From contig NZ_JOEM01000029.1 in NCBI RefSeq assembly GCF_000718135.1, forward strand, positions 7,195-71,194: a DNA stretch of 64,000 nt, read 5' to 3'. This document shows positions 34,314-42,831 of the stretch, in pieces. The stretch is from Streptomyces cyaneofuscatus (GTDB taxonomy: Bacteria; Actinomycetota; Actinomycetes; Streptomycetales; Streptomycetaceae). The position numbers and the translations under genes are program-made. Each line of letters opens with the position of its first letter. Position 1 is the stretch's first letter. The notes beneath the pieces are model-generated. The model had not been told where the DNA came from. It did not search any database and worked only from the letters and a program-made list of their open reading frames with translations.

Positions 34314-35474
34314 TCAGTCCCGCGCCAGCCCGAACCGGGCCCGCAGCCCCGACCGCTCGTCCTCCGCCACCGAGGCGGCCCCGTCCGTCACCGTCTCGTA
34401 CACCGCGAGGATGTCGGCCCCGACCGTCGCCCAGTCGAAGCGCCGCACGTGCGCCTCGCCCCGCTCCCGCAGCCCGGCCCGGCGCTCCGGGTCGCCCAGC
34501 AGCCGGATCGCGGCGGCGGCCAGCGCGTCGGCGTCCTCGTTGGCGAAGAGGTCGCCCGCCGCCCCCTGGTCCAGCACCTGCGCGAAGGCGTCCAGGTCAC
34601 TGGCGAGCACCGGCGCTCCCGCCGACAGCGCCTCGACCAGGATGATGCCGAAGCTCTCGCCGCCCGTGTTCGGGGCCACGTACACATCGACGCTGCGCAG
34701 CAGCCGGGCCTTGTCCTCGTCGCTGACCATGCCGAGGAACTCCACGCGCTCACGCAGCTCCTTCGGCAGCGATGCCACCGCCTCCTCCTCGTCGCCGCGC
34801 CCCGCGACCAGCAGCCGGGCCTCGGGGTGGGCGGCGAGAATGGCGGGCAGCGCCTTCATCAGGACGGGCAGCCCCTTGCGGGGTTCGTCGATGCGGCCGA
34901 TGAAGCCGAGGGTCTGGCCCTGCCACTCGGCCTTCGGCTCGGCCTTGGCGAAGAAACCGACGTCGACGCCGTTCGGGATGACCACGGCGTCCCCGCCGAG
35001 GTGCTCGACCAGGGTGCGCCGCGCGTACTCGCTCACCGCGATCCGCGCGCTGATCTTCTCCAGGGCGGGCTGGAGGATCGGATACGCGGCGATCATCGCC
35101 CGGGAGCGCGGGTTGGACGTGTGGAAGGTGGCCACGATCGGCCCCTGCGCCGACCAGCAGGCGAGCAGACCGAGCGAGGGGGAGGTCGGCTCGTGGATGT
35201 GGATCACGTCGAAGGTGCCGTCATGGAGCCAGCGGCGGACCCGGGCGGCCGAGAGGAAGCCGAAGTTCAGCCGGGCGACGGAGCCGTTGTACGGGACGGG
35301 GACGGCCCGGCCCGCCGAGACGACGTAAGGGGGCAGCGGGGTCTCGTCGTCGGCCGGGGCCAGGACGGAGACGGTGTGGCCGAGCCCGATGAGGTGCTCG
35401 GCCAGGTCCCGGATGTGGAACTGCACGCCGCCGGGGACGTCCCAGGAGTACGGGCAGACGATGCCGATCTTCAC
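34314..35474 (-). CDS. pimA: phosphatidylinositol alpha-mannosyltransferase PimA
   Basis: A 386-residue GT4 glycosyltransferase that transfers the first mannose from GDP-mannose to phosphatidylinositol on the inner membrane face. The N-terminus KIGIVCPYSWDVPGGVQ(F) with its glycine-rich loop, the HIHEPTSPSLG segment, IGRIDEPRKGL and the nucleotide-sugar block GGESFGIILVEA are typical of PimA. The GTG at 35474 overlaps the acyltransferase stop (GTGA). The pgsA-acyltransferase-pimA order matches the mycobacterial PIM operon. Confidence 0.95.
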   Translation of the reverse strand: MKIGIVCPYSWDVPGGVQFHIRDLAEHLIGLGHTVSVLAPADDETPLPPYVVSAGRAVPVPYNGSVARLNFGFLSAARVRRWLHDGTFDVIHIHEPTSPSLGLLACWSAQGPIVATFHTSNPRSRAMIAAYPILQPALEKISARIAVSEYARRTLVEHLGGDAVVIPNGVDVGFFAKAEPKAEWQGQTLGFIGRIDEPRKGLPVLMKALPAILAAHPEARLLVAGRGDEEEAVASLPKELRERVEFLGMVSDEDKARLLRSVDVYVAPNTGGESFGIILVEALSAGAPVLASDLDAFAQVLDQGAAGDLFANEDADALAAAAIRLLGDPERRAGLRERGEAHVRRFDWATVGADILAVYETVTDGAASVAEDERSGLRARFGLARD

Positions 35475-36382
35475 GCGCGCTCTCCCCGGGGGTCCAGGTC
35501 GTCCAGCCAGAGCCGCTGGAGCATGTGCCAGTCCTCCGGGTGTTCGGCGATGCCGCCGGCGAAGGCGTCCGCCAGCCCTTGCGTCATGGCGGCGGTCTTC
35601 TCGGCGCGGGTGCCTTCCTCCGGCACCTCGATCGCCGGGTGGACGCGGGCCCCCATGACCGGCGTGCCGTCGTACCAGAGGGTCACCGGCAGCAGCAGCG
35701 CGCCCGTCTGCTGGGCGAGGAGCGCCGGGCCGGCCGGCATCCGGGCGGTGGCGCCGAAGAACGACACCTCGACCCCGGAGGCGGAGAGGTCCCGGTCGGC
35801 GACCAGGCAGATCAGGCCGCCCGCGCGCAGCCGCCGGGCCAGTGTGCCGAAGGCGGCGCCGCCGCTGTGCGGCAGGACCTCCATGCCGAGGCCCTCGCGG
35901 TAGGCGACGAACCGGTCGTAGAGCGTCGCGGGCTCCAGCCGCTCTGCGACGGTGGTGAAGGGGACCTTCAGGTCGGTGGTGACCCAGGCGCCGGCCAGGT
36001 CCCAGTTGCCGAGATGCGGCAGGGCGACGATCACGCCCTTCCCGGCGTCCAGGCCCTCGGTCAGGTGATGGACGTCCTTGACGTCGATGCTCGCCTTGAT
36101 GCGCTCCGGGGTCCAGGTGGGCAGCCGGAACGACTCCATCCAGTACCGCATGTACGAGCGCATCCCGGCCTTGGACAGCTCGGCCAGCCGCTCCGGGCCC
36201 GCGTCCGGGACGACCCGCGCCAGGTTCGACTCCAGGCGGAGCACGCTCTTGCCGCGCCGCTTCCAGGTCCGGTCGGCGATGGTGCGGAAGAGGGCTGCGG
36301 CGGCGGGCTCGGGCAGCTTCTTCACGGCGCCCCAGCCGAGTCCGTACAGACCGTCGGTGATCCGGCCCTTGAGCGCGCTCAC
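35471..36382 (-). CDS. phosphatidylinositol mannoside acyltransferase
   Basis: A 303-residue LpxL/HtrB-family acyltransferase that acylates a mannose of PIM. The catalytic motif HLGNWD (His and Asp) and the later LVADRDLSASGVEVSFFG block are present. The GTG at 36382 overlaps the pgsA stop (GTGA), and its own stop overlaps the pimA start. Position and motifs correspond to mycobacterial Rv2611c. The specific acyl position is inferred from the family. Confidence 0.92.
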   Translation of the reverse strand: MSALKGRITDGLYGLGWGAVKKLPEPAAAALFRTIADRTWKRRGKSVLRLESNLARVVPDAGPERLAELSKAGMRSYMRYWMESFRLPTWTPERIKASIDVKDVHHLTEGLDAGKGVIVALPHLGNWDLAGAWVTTDLKVPFTTVAERLEPATLYDRFVAYREGLGMEVLPHSGGAAFGTLARRLRAGGLICLVADRDLSASGVEVSFFGATARMPAGPALLAQQTGALLLPVTLWYDGTPVMGARVHPAIEVPEEGTRAEKTAAMTQGLADAFAGGIAEHPEDWHMLQRLWLDDLDPRGERA

Positions 36383-37068
36383 CGGTCGGCCCCGCTCCCC
36401 TGCCCGGCCGGTCCCTCGGCGCCGGAGACGGCGGCGGCCGCGTCGGCCTCCGCGGATTCGCGGCGCACGGTCACCACGCGCTGGATCAGCGTCACCAGGG
36501 AGCCCGCGGCGACGATCCACAGGGCGATCGGGAGCAGGATGTCGATGTGCGGGACGCCGAAGGCGTGGAGCCCGGCGAGACCGGCGGCGACCAGCGAGAT
36601 GACCAGGCGTTCGGCGCGCTCCACCAGCCCGTTCACCGCGACCGGCAGGCCGATCGACTCGCCGCGTGCCTTGGTGTACGAGACCACCTGGCCGCTGGCC
36701 AGGCAGAAGATGGCGACGGCGCAGAGGATGTTGTCGTCACCGCTGCCCGCGTACCAGAGGGCGAAGCCGGCGAAGATCGCCCCGTCGGCGACCCGGTCCA
36801 GCGTCGAGTCGAGGAACGCGCCCCAGCGGCTGGAGATCCCGGCCTGCCGGGCCATGTTGCCGTCGACGAGGTCGGAGAAGACGAAGAGCGTGATGACGAT
36901 GGTGCCCCAGAAGAACTCCCCCATCGGGAAAAAGACCAGCGCACCTGCCATCACTCCGGCCGTGCCGATGAGGGTGACCGCGTCGGGGCTGACCCCGAGG
37001 CGGAGCAGCAGGGCGGCGAACGGGGTGAGGACACGCGTGAAAAATGCACGCGCGTACTTGTTCAGCAT
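36379..37068 (-). CDS. pgsA: phosphatidylinositol phosphate synthase (CDP-alcohol phosphatidyltransferase)
   Basis: A 229-residue integral membrane enzyme joining CDP-diacylglycerol and inositol 1-phosphate. The catalytic D-x2-D-G-x2-A-R-x8-G-x3-D-x3-D motif is intact, from DLVDGNMAR to GAFLDSTLD, and six hydrophobic segments are visible. The product begins MLNKYARAFFTRVLTP, so I start at the ATG at 37068 though the frame is open much further. First gene of the PIM operon. Confidence 0.94.
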   Translation of the reverse strand: MLNKYARAFFTRVLTPFAALLLRLGVSPDAVTLIGTAGVMAGALVFFPMGEFFWGTIVITLFVFSDLVDGNMARQAGISSRWGAFLDSTLDRVADGAIFAGFALWYAGSGDDNILCAVAIFCLASGQVVSYTKARGESIGLPVAVNGLVERAERLVISLVAAGLAGLHAFGVPHIDILLPIALWIVAAGSLVTLIQRVVTVRRESAEADAAAAVSGAEGPAGQGSGADR

Positions 37069-37333
37069 GGCTTTCCCGAGGGTTCGGTTGGCCGAGCGGC
37101 CCCTTCGGCCACCGGCTGGCCCATCGTAGTCACGACCGGTGCCCTCCACCGGACGGGCACCCGCCCGCAGGGGTGTCACGGGCAAGCGCGCCCCGCGCCC
37201 GACGTATGGACGCGTCGGCGCCCTGGTGCCAAGCTCGAAGGACCGAGGCCGCCTCGGCGGCTCCCCGTATCCGCCATCCAGCGCGGTCGGCTGCTCCCCC
37301 TCCCGTACCGCGTCGTCCACCGGGAGGCACACC

Positions 37334-39556
37334 ATGGGCGAGAAGACGCACGCACACCCCGGGGCCGCCGGAGGAGTACCGGCGGCCGGCCACCCCTCCG
37401 CCGTACGGAACGTGGTGCTGGTCGGCCACAGCGGATCGGGCAAGACCACACTGGTCGAGGCCCTGGCCCTGACGGCGGGGGCGCTCAACCGGGCGGGCCG
37501 GGTCGAGGACGGGGCGACCGTCTCCGACCACGACGAGATCGAGCGGCGCCGGCACCGCTCCGTCCACCTCTCGGCGGTTCCGGTGACGTGGGACGGCTGC
37601 AAGGTCAATCTGCTGGACACTCCCGGGTACGCCGACTTCGTCGGGGAGCTGCGGGCCGGTCTGCGGGCGGCGGACGCGGCCCTCTTCGTCGTCTCGGCGG
37701 CCCAGGAGGCCGAGTCCGTGGCCGCGACGACCCGGGCGGTGTGGGAGGAGTGCGCGCTCGCCGGGATGCCCCGGGCGATCGTCGTCACCCATCTCGACAC
37801 CGCGCGCACCTCCTTCGAGGAGATGACGCGGATCTGCGCGGAGACGTTCGGCGGGGACGACCCCGATGCCGTCCTGCCTCTGTATCTGCCGGTGCTCGGT
37901 GCCGAGGCCGCCGACGGGCACGCCCCGCTCACCGGGCTGACCGGGCTGCTCACGCAGCGGATCCTGGACTACTCCTCCGGGGAACGGGCCGAGCTGCCGC
38001 CCGCACCGGACCAGGAGGAGGCGCTCGCAGAAGCCCGTGATCGGCTGATCGAAGGGATCATCGCCGAGAGCGAGGACGAGTCGCTGATGGACCGGTACCT
38101 CGACGGCGGAGGCGAGAGCATCGACATATCGACACTGATCACCGATCTGGAGCGGGCCGTCGCCCGGGGCGCCTTCTTCCCCGTACTGGCCGCCGCGCCC
38201 GCGGCCGAGGGCGCCCGGCAGGGCATCGGCACGGTGGAGCTGCTGGAACTGATCACGCGGGGCTTCCCGACCCCGCTGGAGCGCACTCCGCCCACCGTCA
38301 CCACACCCTCCGGCTCGCCCAGGACCGCCCCGGCCTGCGATCCGGAGGCCCCGCTGCTGGCGGAGGTCGTCAAGACGTCGTCCGACCCGTACGCGGGCCG
38401 CATCTCGCTGGTGCGGGTCTTCTCCGGCACCCTGCGGCCCGACGACACCGTGCACCTGTGCGGCCACGGCCTGGACGCGGCGGGCCAGGAGCCGCGCCCC
38501 TGTCATGAGGCGGAGGTCCGGGTGACGTCCCTGACCTCGCCGTTCGGCCGGCAGCAGCACCCGGTGGACCGGTGCGTCGCGGGTGATCTGGTCTGCGTGG
38601 CCCGGCTGGGCGAGGCGGAGACCGGCGACACCCTCTCCGCCTCCGGGGACCCGGTCCTCATCGAGCCCTGGTCGACCCCGGACCCGCTGCTGCCGACGGC
38701 CGTGCGGGCGCACGGGAAGGCGGACGAGGACAAGCTCTCCCACGCGCTGGCGCGGCTGGTCGCGGAGGACCCCACCCTGCGCCTGGAGCAGAACCCGGAC
38801 ACCCATCAGGTCGTCCTGTGGTGCCTGGGCGAGGCCCATCAGGAGGTCGCCCTGGACCGGCTGCGCAGCCGCTACGGCGTCCAGGTCGACGCCGAACCGC
38901 ACCGGGTCGCGCTCCGCGAGACGTGTCGCGGACGGGGGGCCGGGCGCGGACGGCATGTCAAACAGTCCGGCGGGCACGGCCAGTTCGCGATCTGCGAGAT
39001 CGAGGTGGATCCGCTGCCGGCGGGCAGCGGCATCCAGTTCGTGGACAAGGTGGTCGGCGGGTCGGTGCCGCGTCAGTTCATCCCGTCGGTGGAGAAGGGC
39101 GTACGGGCCCAGGCCGCCCGAGGGCTGTCCGCCGGGCACCCGCTCGTCGACGTACGCGTCACGCTGCTCGACGGCAAGGCACACTCGGTGGACTCCTCCG
39201 ACGCCGCCTTCCAGACGGCGGGTGCGCTGGCTCTGCGTGAGGCGGCGGCGGACGCCCGGCTCCTGCTCCTGGAACCGGTCTGCGAGGTCACCGTGCTGGT
39301 CCCGGACGACTATGTGGGCCCGGTGATGAGCGACCTGTCGGGGCGGCGCGGCCGGGTGGTGGGCACCGAGCAGAGTCCGGGCGGGCGCACCCTCGTACGG
39401 GCCGAGGTGCCGGAGACGGAGATCGGCCGGTACGCACTCGACCTGCGCTCCCTCACCCACGGCACCGGCCGGTTCGACCGTACGCACGCCCGGTTCGAGG
39501 CGATGCCGCAGCAGCTCGCGGAGAAGGTCCGCGCAGAACTGTCGGACGCCCCCTAG
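37334..39556 (+). CDS. elongation factor G-like GTPase (EF-G2 type)
   Basis: A 740-residue translational-GTPase homologue divergent from canonical EF-G. G1 is GHSGSGKTT (about 31-39), G3 DTPGYADF near 95. The G4 NKxD motif is replaced by THLD near 152. Domains II-V follow, with GGHGQFAICEIEVDPLP and the C-terminal VTVLVPDDYVGPVMSDLSGRRG. Mycobacterial EF-G2 proteins of this kind have not been shown to replace EF-G. The ATG at 37334 has GGGAGG six bases upstream. It is divergent from pgsA. Its role is unknown. Confidence 0.88.
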   Translation: MGEKTHAHPGAAGGVPAAGHPSAVRNVVLVGHSGSGKTTLVEALALTAGALNRAGRVEDGATVSDHDEIERRRHRSVHLSAVPVTWDGCKVNLLDTPGYADFVGELRAGLRAADAALFVVSAAQEAESVAATTRAVWEECALAGMPRAIVVTHLDTARTSFEEMTRICAETFGGDDPDAVLPLYLPVLGAEAADGHAPLTGLTGLLTQRILDYSSGERAELPPAPDQEEALAEARDRLIEGIIAESEDESLMDRYLDGGGESIDISTLITDLERAVARGAFFPVLAAAPAAEGARQGIGTVELLELITRGFPTPLERTPPTVTTPSGSPRTAPACDPEAPLLAEVVKTSSDPYAGRISLVRVFSGTLRPDDTVHLCGHGLDAAGQEPRPCHEAEVRVTSLTSPFGRQQHPVDRCVAGDLVCVARLGEAETGDTLSASGDPVLIEPWSTPDPLLPTAVRAHGKADEDKLSHALARLVAEDPTLRLEQNPDTHQVVLWCLGEAHQEVALDRLRSRYGVQVDAEPHRVALRETCRGRGAGRGRHVKQSGGHGQFAICEIEVDPLPAGSGIQFVDKVVGGSVPRQFIPSVEKGVRAQAARGLSAGHPLVDVRVTLLDGKAHSVDSSDAAFQTAGALALREAAADARLLLLEPVCEVTVLVPDDYVGPVMSDLSGRRGRVVGTEQSPGGRTLVRAEVPETEIGRYALDLRSLTHGTGRFDRTHARFEAMPQQLAEKVRAELSDAP

Positions 39557-39736
39557 GGCACGGATCACCCGGCGCGTGACCGGCGCACTGTCGCAAACGG
39601 CCCCCGCGTCCCGGTGGGTGACGGACGGTGCGGCGGTCCGGACGATACGCTGTGGGCGCAGCTCAGAAGGTATGCCGCGTACGGTAGTTGGGCACACCGC
39701 AGGAGCAGACCGTGCGGCGAGTGGGGGCGACAGACA

Positions 39737-41407
39737 GTGGCCAACGACGTATTCGACTTCTCACCCGGGGCGCAGATCCCGATCCAGGGGTCCGGCGGCC
39801 AGTCGGTGGCGACCAATGCCCTGGCCTCGGCCGCGTACCGGGACAGCCCGGTGGACGTGATCCTCGACGCCAACAGCGAGTGGCACAAGTCGACGGTGAA
39901 GCCGGGGGCCTCCAAGCTCTTCAAGTCCGACTACTTCAAGCCGAATCTCGGCGAGGCCTTCTCCCGGGCGGTCCAGGAGCGGATGCTGGGCGGCTCCCGC
40001 AAGGCTCTCATCCAGTCCTTCGGCACCGATCCGCAGACGGTGGTGGAGCACTGCCTGTCGGCGACCAACCTCCGTAAGGCGCGCGACACCCGGCTCACGC
40101 TGATCACGGCGGTGTTCGGCTTCCTCTTCCTGCCGGGCATGATCGCCTGGGTCATCGCCTTCCGGATCAAGGACGCGCTGGCCAAGTCCAAGGACGCCGC
40201 GTTCCGGGCGGTCGGCACGGTGCTGCTCGCCGCGTTCGGGATCGGCGCGCTCATCCTGCTGTGGAAGCTGCCGACGGACGGTTTCTGGCCGCTCTACGTG
40301 CGAGGGGCGATCGTCGCGCCGCTGATCGGCTGGTTCCTCGCCAAGCGGGTCGCGGAGACCTCCGCCCGCGATCTGCGGGCCCGCTGGGACGGGCTGCTGT
40401 CCGGCACCGGGGTGATCGCCAAGATCCCGGAGGCGGTGCCGAAGAACCCCAACGAGACGGCGCGCGAGGCGCTGCGCCAGGGGCTGGAGAAGCTCTCCGC
40501 CGAACAGCAGTCCAACGCCGTCTTCTACGCCGGTCCCAAGGGCATCCTCGGCATGGGCACCCGGTGGGGCAGCTGGCAGCTGGCCGAGGAGCTGACGCCG
40601 AAGGACCCGACGAAGGAGATCCACCAGTTCCGCAGCTGGGACCTGATCCGGATCATCCACGACCAGCTGAAGATGCTGGAGCGCGGCCCGCTCAACACCG
40701 GCGGCTTCCCCAAGCCGTCCGTGAAGCACTGGATCGTCTCCCCCATCGGTGAGAACGCCGACTCCGTCTCCCGTCCCGAGGGGGAGGACGTCGCGACCTT
40801 CCAGGTGAAGCCGCACGAGATACAGCGGATCTGCAACCACCAGCAGTTCGGCAGCGGCGACCGGCACTACCTGGGCGTGCAGTTCACTCTCTGGGACGGC
40901 CAGCTCGTCATCACGATGATGATCACCGTGACCGTGCTCCACGAGACACTGCGCATCGAGGTCACCGGCCACGCGCTGGGCCCGGTCCACGGGCTGTTCT
41001 TCGCCAAGCCGGCCGCCCGGACGAAGACCGTCAACAAGACCGTGAGGTTCTGGGAGACCCGGGACATCCAGCTTCCGGTGGTGGAGGCGAGGGAGGTCGT
41101 CCGGCTCGCGCTGCGGGCGCCCTTCACCTGGTATCCGCCGGTGCTGGACTACCTGGGCGGCAAGATCGTGCTGCCGGAGCCCTTCGGACTGCGGCACGCC
41201 TGGGCCGCCAAGCCGTGGAACCACCGCTTCATGGCGGACGACGCGATGCGGGCGGCAACCCCGGTGCTGCGCGTGGTCCACTCGGCGGCGATGCGGGTCC
41301 TCGCGGAGAACGGCGTGGACACCGAGCGCTTCGACAACCGCTCGATGATACTGAGCGGCCTCGTCCAGGACCCGTCCCCGCGCAAGGCGGACGTGTACGA
41401 CGCGTAG
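39737..41407 (+). CDS. conserved Streptomyces membrane protein of unknown function
   Basis: About 556 residues from a GTG at 39737 (product starts ANDVFDFSPGAQIPIQG). Three hydrophobic segments cluster at about 120-210 (LITAVFGFLFLPGMIAWVIAF, AVGTVLLAAFGIGALILLW, VAPLIGWFLA). The rest is soluble, with a WGSWQLAEELTPKDPTKEIHQF block and a beta-rich FTLWDGQLVITMMITVTVL region. I know no functional domain in it. It has no close operon partner and ends at a strong hairpin. Confidence 0.75.
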   Translation: MANDVFDFSPGAQIPIQGSGGQSVATNALASAAYRDSPVDVILDANSEWHKSTVKPGASKLFKSDYFKPNLGEAFSRAVQERMLGGSRKALIQSFGTDPQTVVEHCLSATNLRKARDTRLTLITAVFGFLFLPGMIAWVIAFRIKDALAKSKDAAFRAVGTVLLAAFGIGALILLWKLPTDGFWPLYVRGAIVAPLIGWFLAKRVAETSARDLRARWDGLLSGTGVIAKIPEAVPKNPNETAREALRQGLEKLSAEQQSNAVFYAGPKGILGMGTRWGSWQLAEELTPKDPTKEIHQFRSWDLIRIIHDQLKMLERGPLNTGGFPKPSVKHWIVSPIGENADSVSRPEGEDVATFQVKPHEIQRICNHQQFGSGDRHYLGVQFTLWDGQLVITMMITVTVLHETLRIEVTGHALGPVHGLFFAKPAARTKTVNKTVRFWETRDIQLPVVEAREVVRLALRAPFTWYPPVLDYLGGKIVLPEPFGLRHAWAAKPWNHRFMADDAMRAATPVLRVVHSAAMRVLAENGVDTERFDNRSMILSGLVQDPSPRKADVYDA

Positions 41408-41442
41408 ACCGGCGTACGTACGGAAGAGGGGCATCCGTACGG

Positions 41443-41482
41443 GGAAGAGGGGCGCCCGGAAAAGCCCGGGCGCCCCTCTTCC
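41443..41482. terminator. bidirectional terminator between the membrane protein and HIT genes
   Basis: Perfect 17-base inverted repeat (41443-41459, 41466-41482) with a six-base loop between convergent genes. The outer GGAAGAGG/CCTCTTCC gives a pyrimidine-rich tail in both directions. Confidence 0.8.
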
Positions 41483-41496
41483 TCGTACAGGCTCGA

Positions 41497-42045
41497 CTAC
41501 TCGGCCGGCCAGGCGCCCGCCAGCATCGTCCGGGTGTCGCCCAGCAGCTGCGGCAGCACCTTGGTGTGGCCTATGACCGGCATGAAGTTGGTGTCCCCGC
41601 CCCAGCGCGGCACCAGGTGCTGGTGCAGATGGGCGGCGATCCCGGCACCGGCGACCGAGCCCTGGTTCATCCCGATGTTGAAGCCGTGCGCCCCGGAGGC
41701 GGCGCGCAGGGCCGCCATCGCCCGCTTGGTGAAGTCCGCCAGCTCCGCCGTCTCCGGGCCGTCCAGCTCCGTGTAGTCGGCGACGTGCCGGTAGGGGACG
41801 ACCATGAGGTGGCCGCCGTTGTACGGGTAGAGGTTCAGCACCGCGTAGACGTGCTCGCCGCGCGCCACCACGAGCCCGTCCTCGTCGGATTTCGCCGGAA
41901 TCGAACAGAACGGGCAGCCGTCCTCGGCGCCCGGGCCGCTCGGCTTGTCCTGACCCTGGATGTACGCCATCCGATGGGGCGTCCACAGACGCTGAAACGC
42001 GTCCGGCGTCCCCACGCCGATCTGCTGCTCCGGCTCACTCGTCAT
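41497..42045 (-). CDS. HIT-family hydrolase/phosphorylase
   Basis: A 182-residue histidine-triad protein. The catalytic motif is HLHQHLVPRWGGDTNF, and the N-terminal CPFC pair with the NLYPYNGGHLMVVPYRH block places it with actinobacterial diadenosine polyphosphate (AP4A) phosphorylase-like enzymes. The start is the ATG at 42045 (TSEPEQQIG after Met); another ATG four codons earlier is possible. It is divergent from the potassium channel gene. Confidence 0.92.
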   Translation of the reverse strand: MTSEPEQQIGVGTPDAFQRLWTPHRMAYIQGQDKPSGPGAEDGCPFCSIPAKSDEDGLVVARGEHVYAVLNLYPYNGGHLMVVPYRHVADYTELDGPETAELADFTKRAMAALRAASGAHGFNIGMNQGSVAGAGIAAHLHQHLVPRWGGDTNFMPVIGHTKVLPQLLGDTRTMLAGAWPAE

Positions 42046-42123
42046 GCCGATCAGCATATTGCGTCACCCGCGCGGAGCGTGTCGCCGGGGCCGCACCGCT
42101 CGGCCGCCCGCGATGCTGAGGCG

Positions 42124-42801
42124 ATGAGCCAGCGCCCCGCCCCGGAGGCCCCCGCCCGGCTGACCCGCTGGGAGCAGCGCACGGAGCTTCCGCTCTTCGC
42201 CGCCTCGCTTCTCTTCCTCGCCGGGTACGCGTTCCGGGTCCTGGCCCCGCACGACGCGCAGCCGTGGCACGACCTCTCCGTGATCCTGGTCTGGTCGACG
42301 TGGCTGATGTTCCTGGCGGACTACGCGGTACGGCTGCGCCTCAGCGGCCTGGGCGCACGCTTCGTCGGCGTGCGCTGGCTGGACACCCTGGTCCTGCTGC
42401 TGCCGCTGCTGCGCCCGCTGCGGATGGTCAAGGTCTACTCGGCGGTGCAGCAGCGCCACGACCGGCCGCGGCTGAACCTGTACGCGAGGGTGATGTCGTA
42501 CGCGAGCCTGAGCGCCGTCCTGCTCGGCTTCTCCGCCTCGCTCGCGGTGTACCGCCTGGAGCGCGATGCCCCGGGGGCCTCCATCCGGACGTTCGGGGAC
42601 GCGTTGTGGTGGGCGTGCGCGACGCTCTCGACGGTCGGTTACGGGGATGCCGCGCCGGTCACGTTCTGGGGGCGGACGGTGGCGGCGGGGCTGATGGCCT
42701 GCGGTCTCGCGCTGCTGGGGGCGGTGACGGGGTCGTTCTCGTCGTGGCTGATCCAGGTGTTCACACGGGAGGACGAGAAACGGCCCCCGGAGCGGGGTTA
42801 G
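42124..42801 (+). CDS. potassium channel-like membrane protein
   Basis: A 225-residue protein with voltage-sensor-like helices and a pore. The selectivity filter TVGYGD lies at about 174-179, preceded by the pore helix GDALWWACATLS and followed by the last helix VAAGLMACGLALLGAVTGSF. An S4-like segment (RLSGLGARFVGVRW and LRPLRMVKVY) carries several arginines. It is therefore a short Kv-type channel without a large regulatory domain. The ATG at 42124 has only a poor ribosome-binding site, so it may be leaderless. Confidence 0.9.
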   Translation: MSQRPAPEAPARLTRWEQRTELPLFAASLLFLAGYAFRVLAPHDAQPWHDLSVILVWSTWLMFLADYAVRLRLSGLGARFVGVRWLDTLVLLLPLLRPLRMVKVYSAVQQRHDRPRLNLYARVMSYASLSAVLLGFSASLAVYRLERDAPGASIRTFGDALWWACATLSTVGYGDAAPVTFWGRTVAAGLMACGLALLGAVTGSFSSWLIQVFTREDEKRPPERG

Positions 42802-42816
42802 CGCTCCGAGGGCCGT
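42780..42816. terminator. shared terminator of the channel gene and thrS
   Basis: Fourteen-base arms (42780-42793 and 42803-42816) with one mismatch, overlapping the stop of the channel gene and lying 15 bases past the thrS stop. The two genes are convergent. Confidence 0.6.
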
Positions 42817-42831
42817 GCCCCGATGAGGTGA

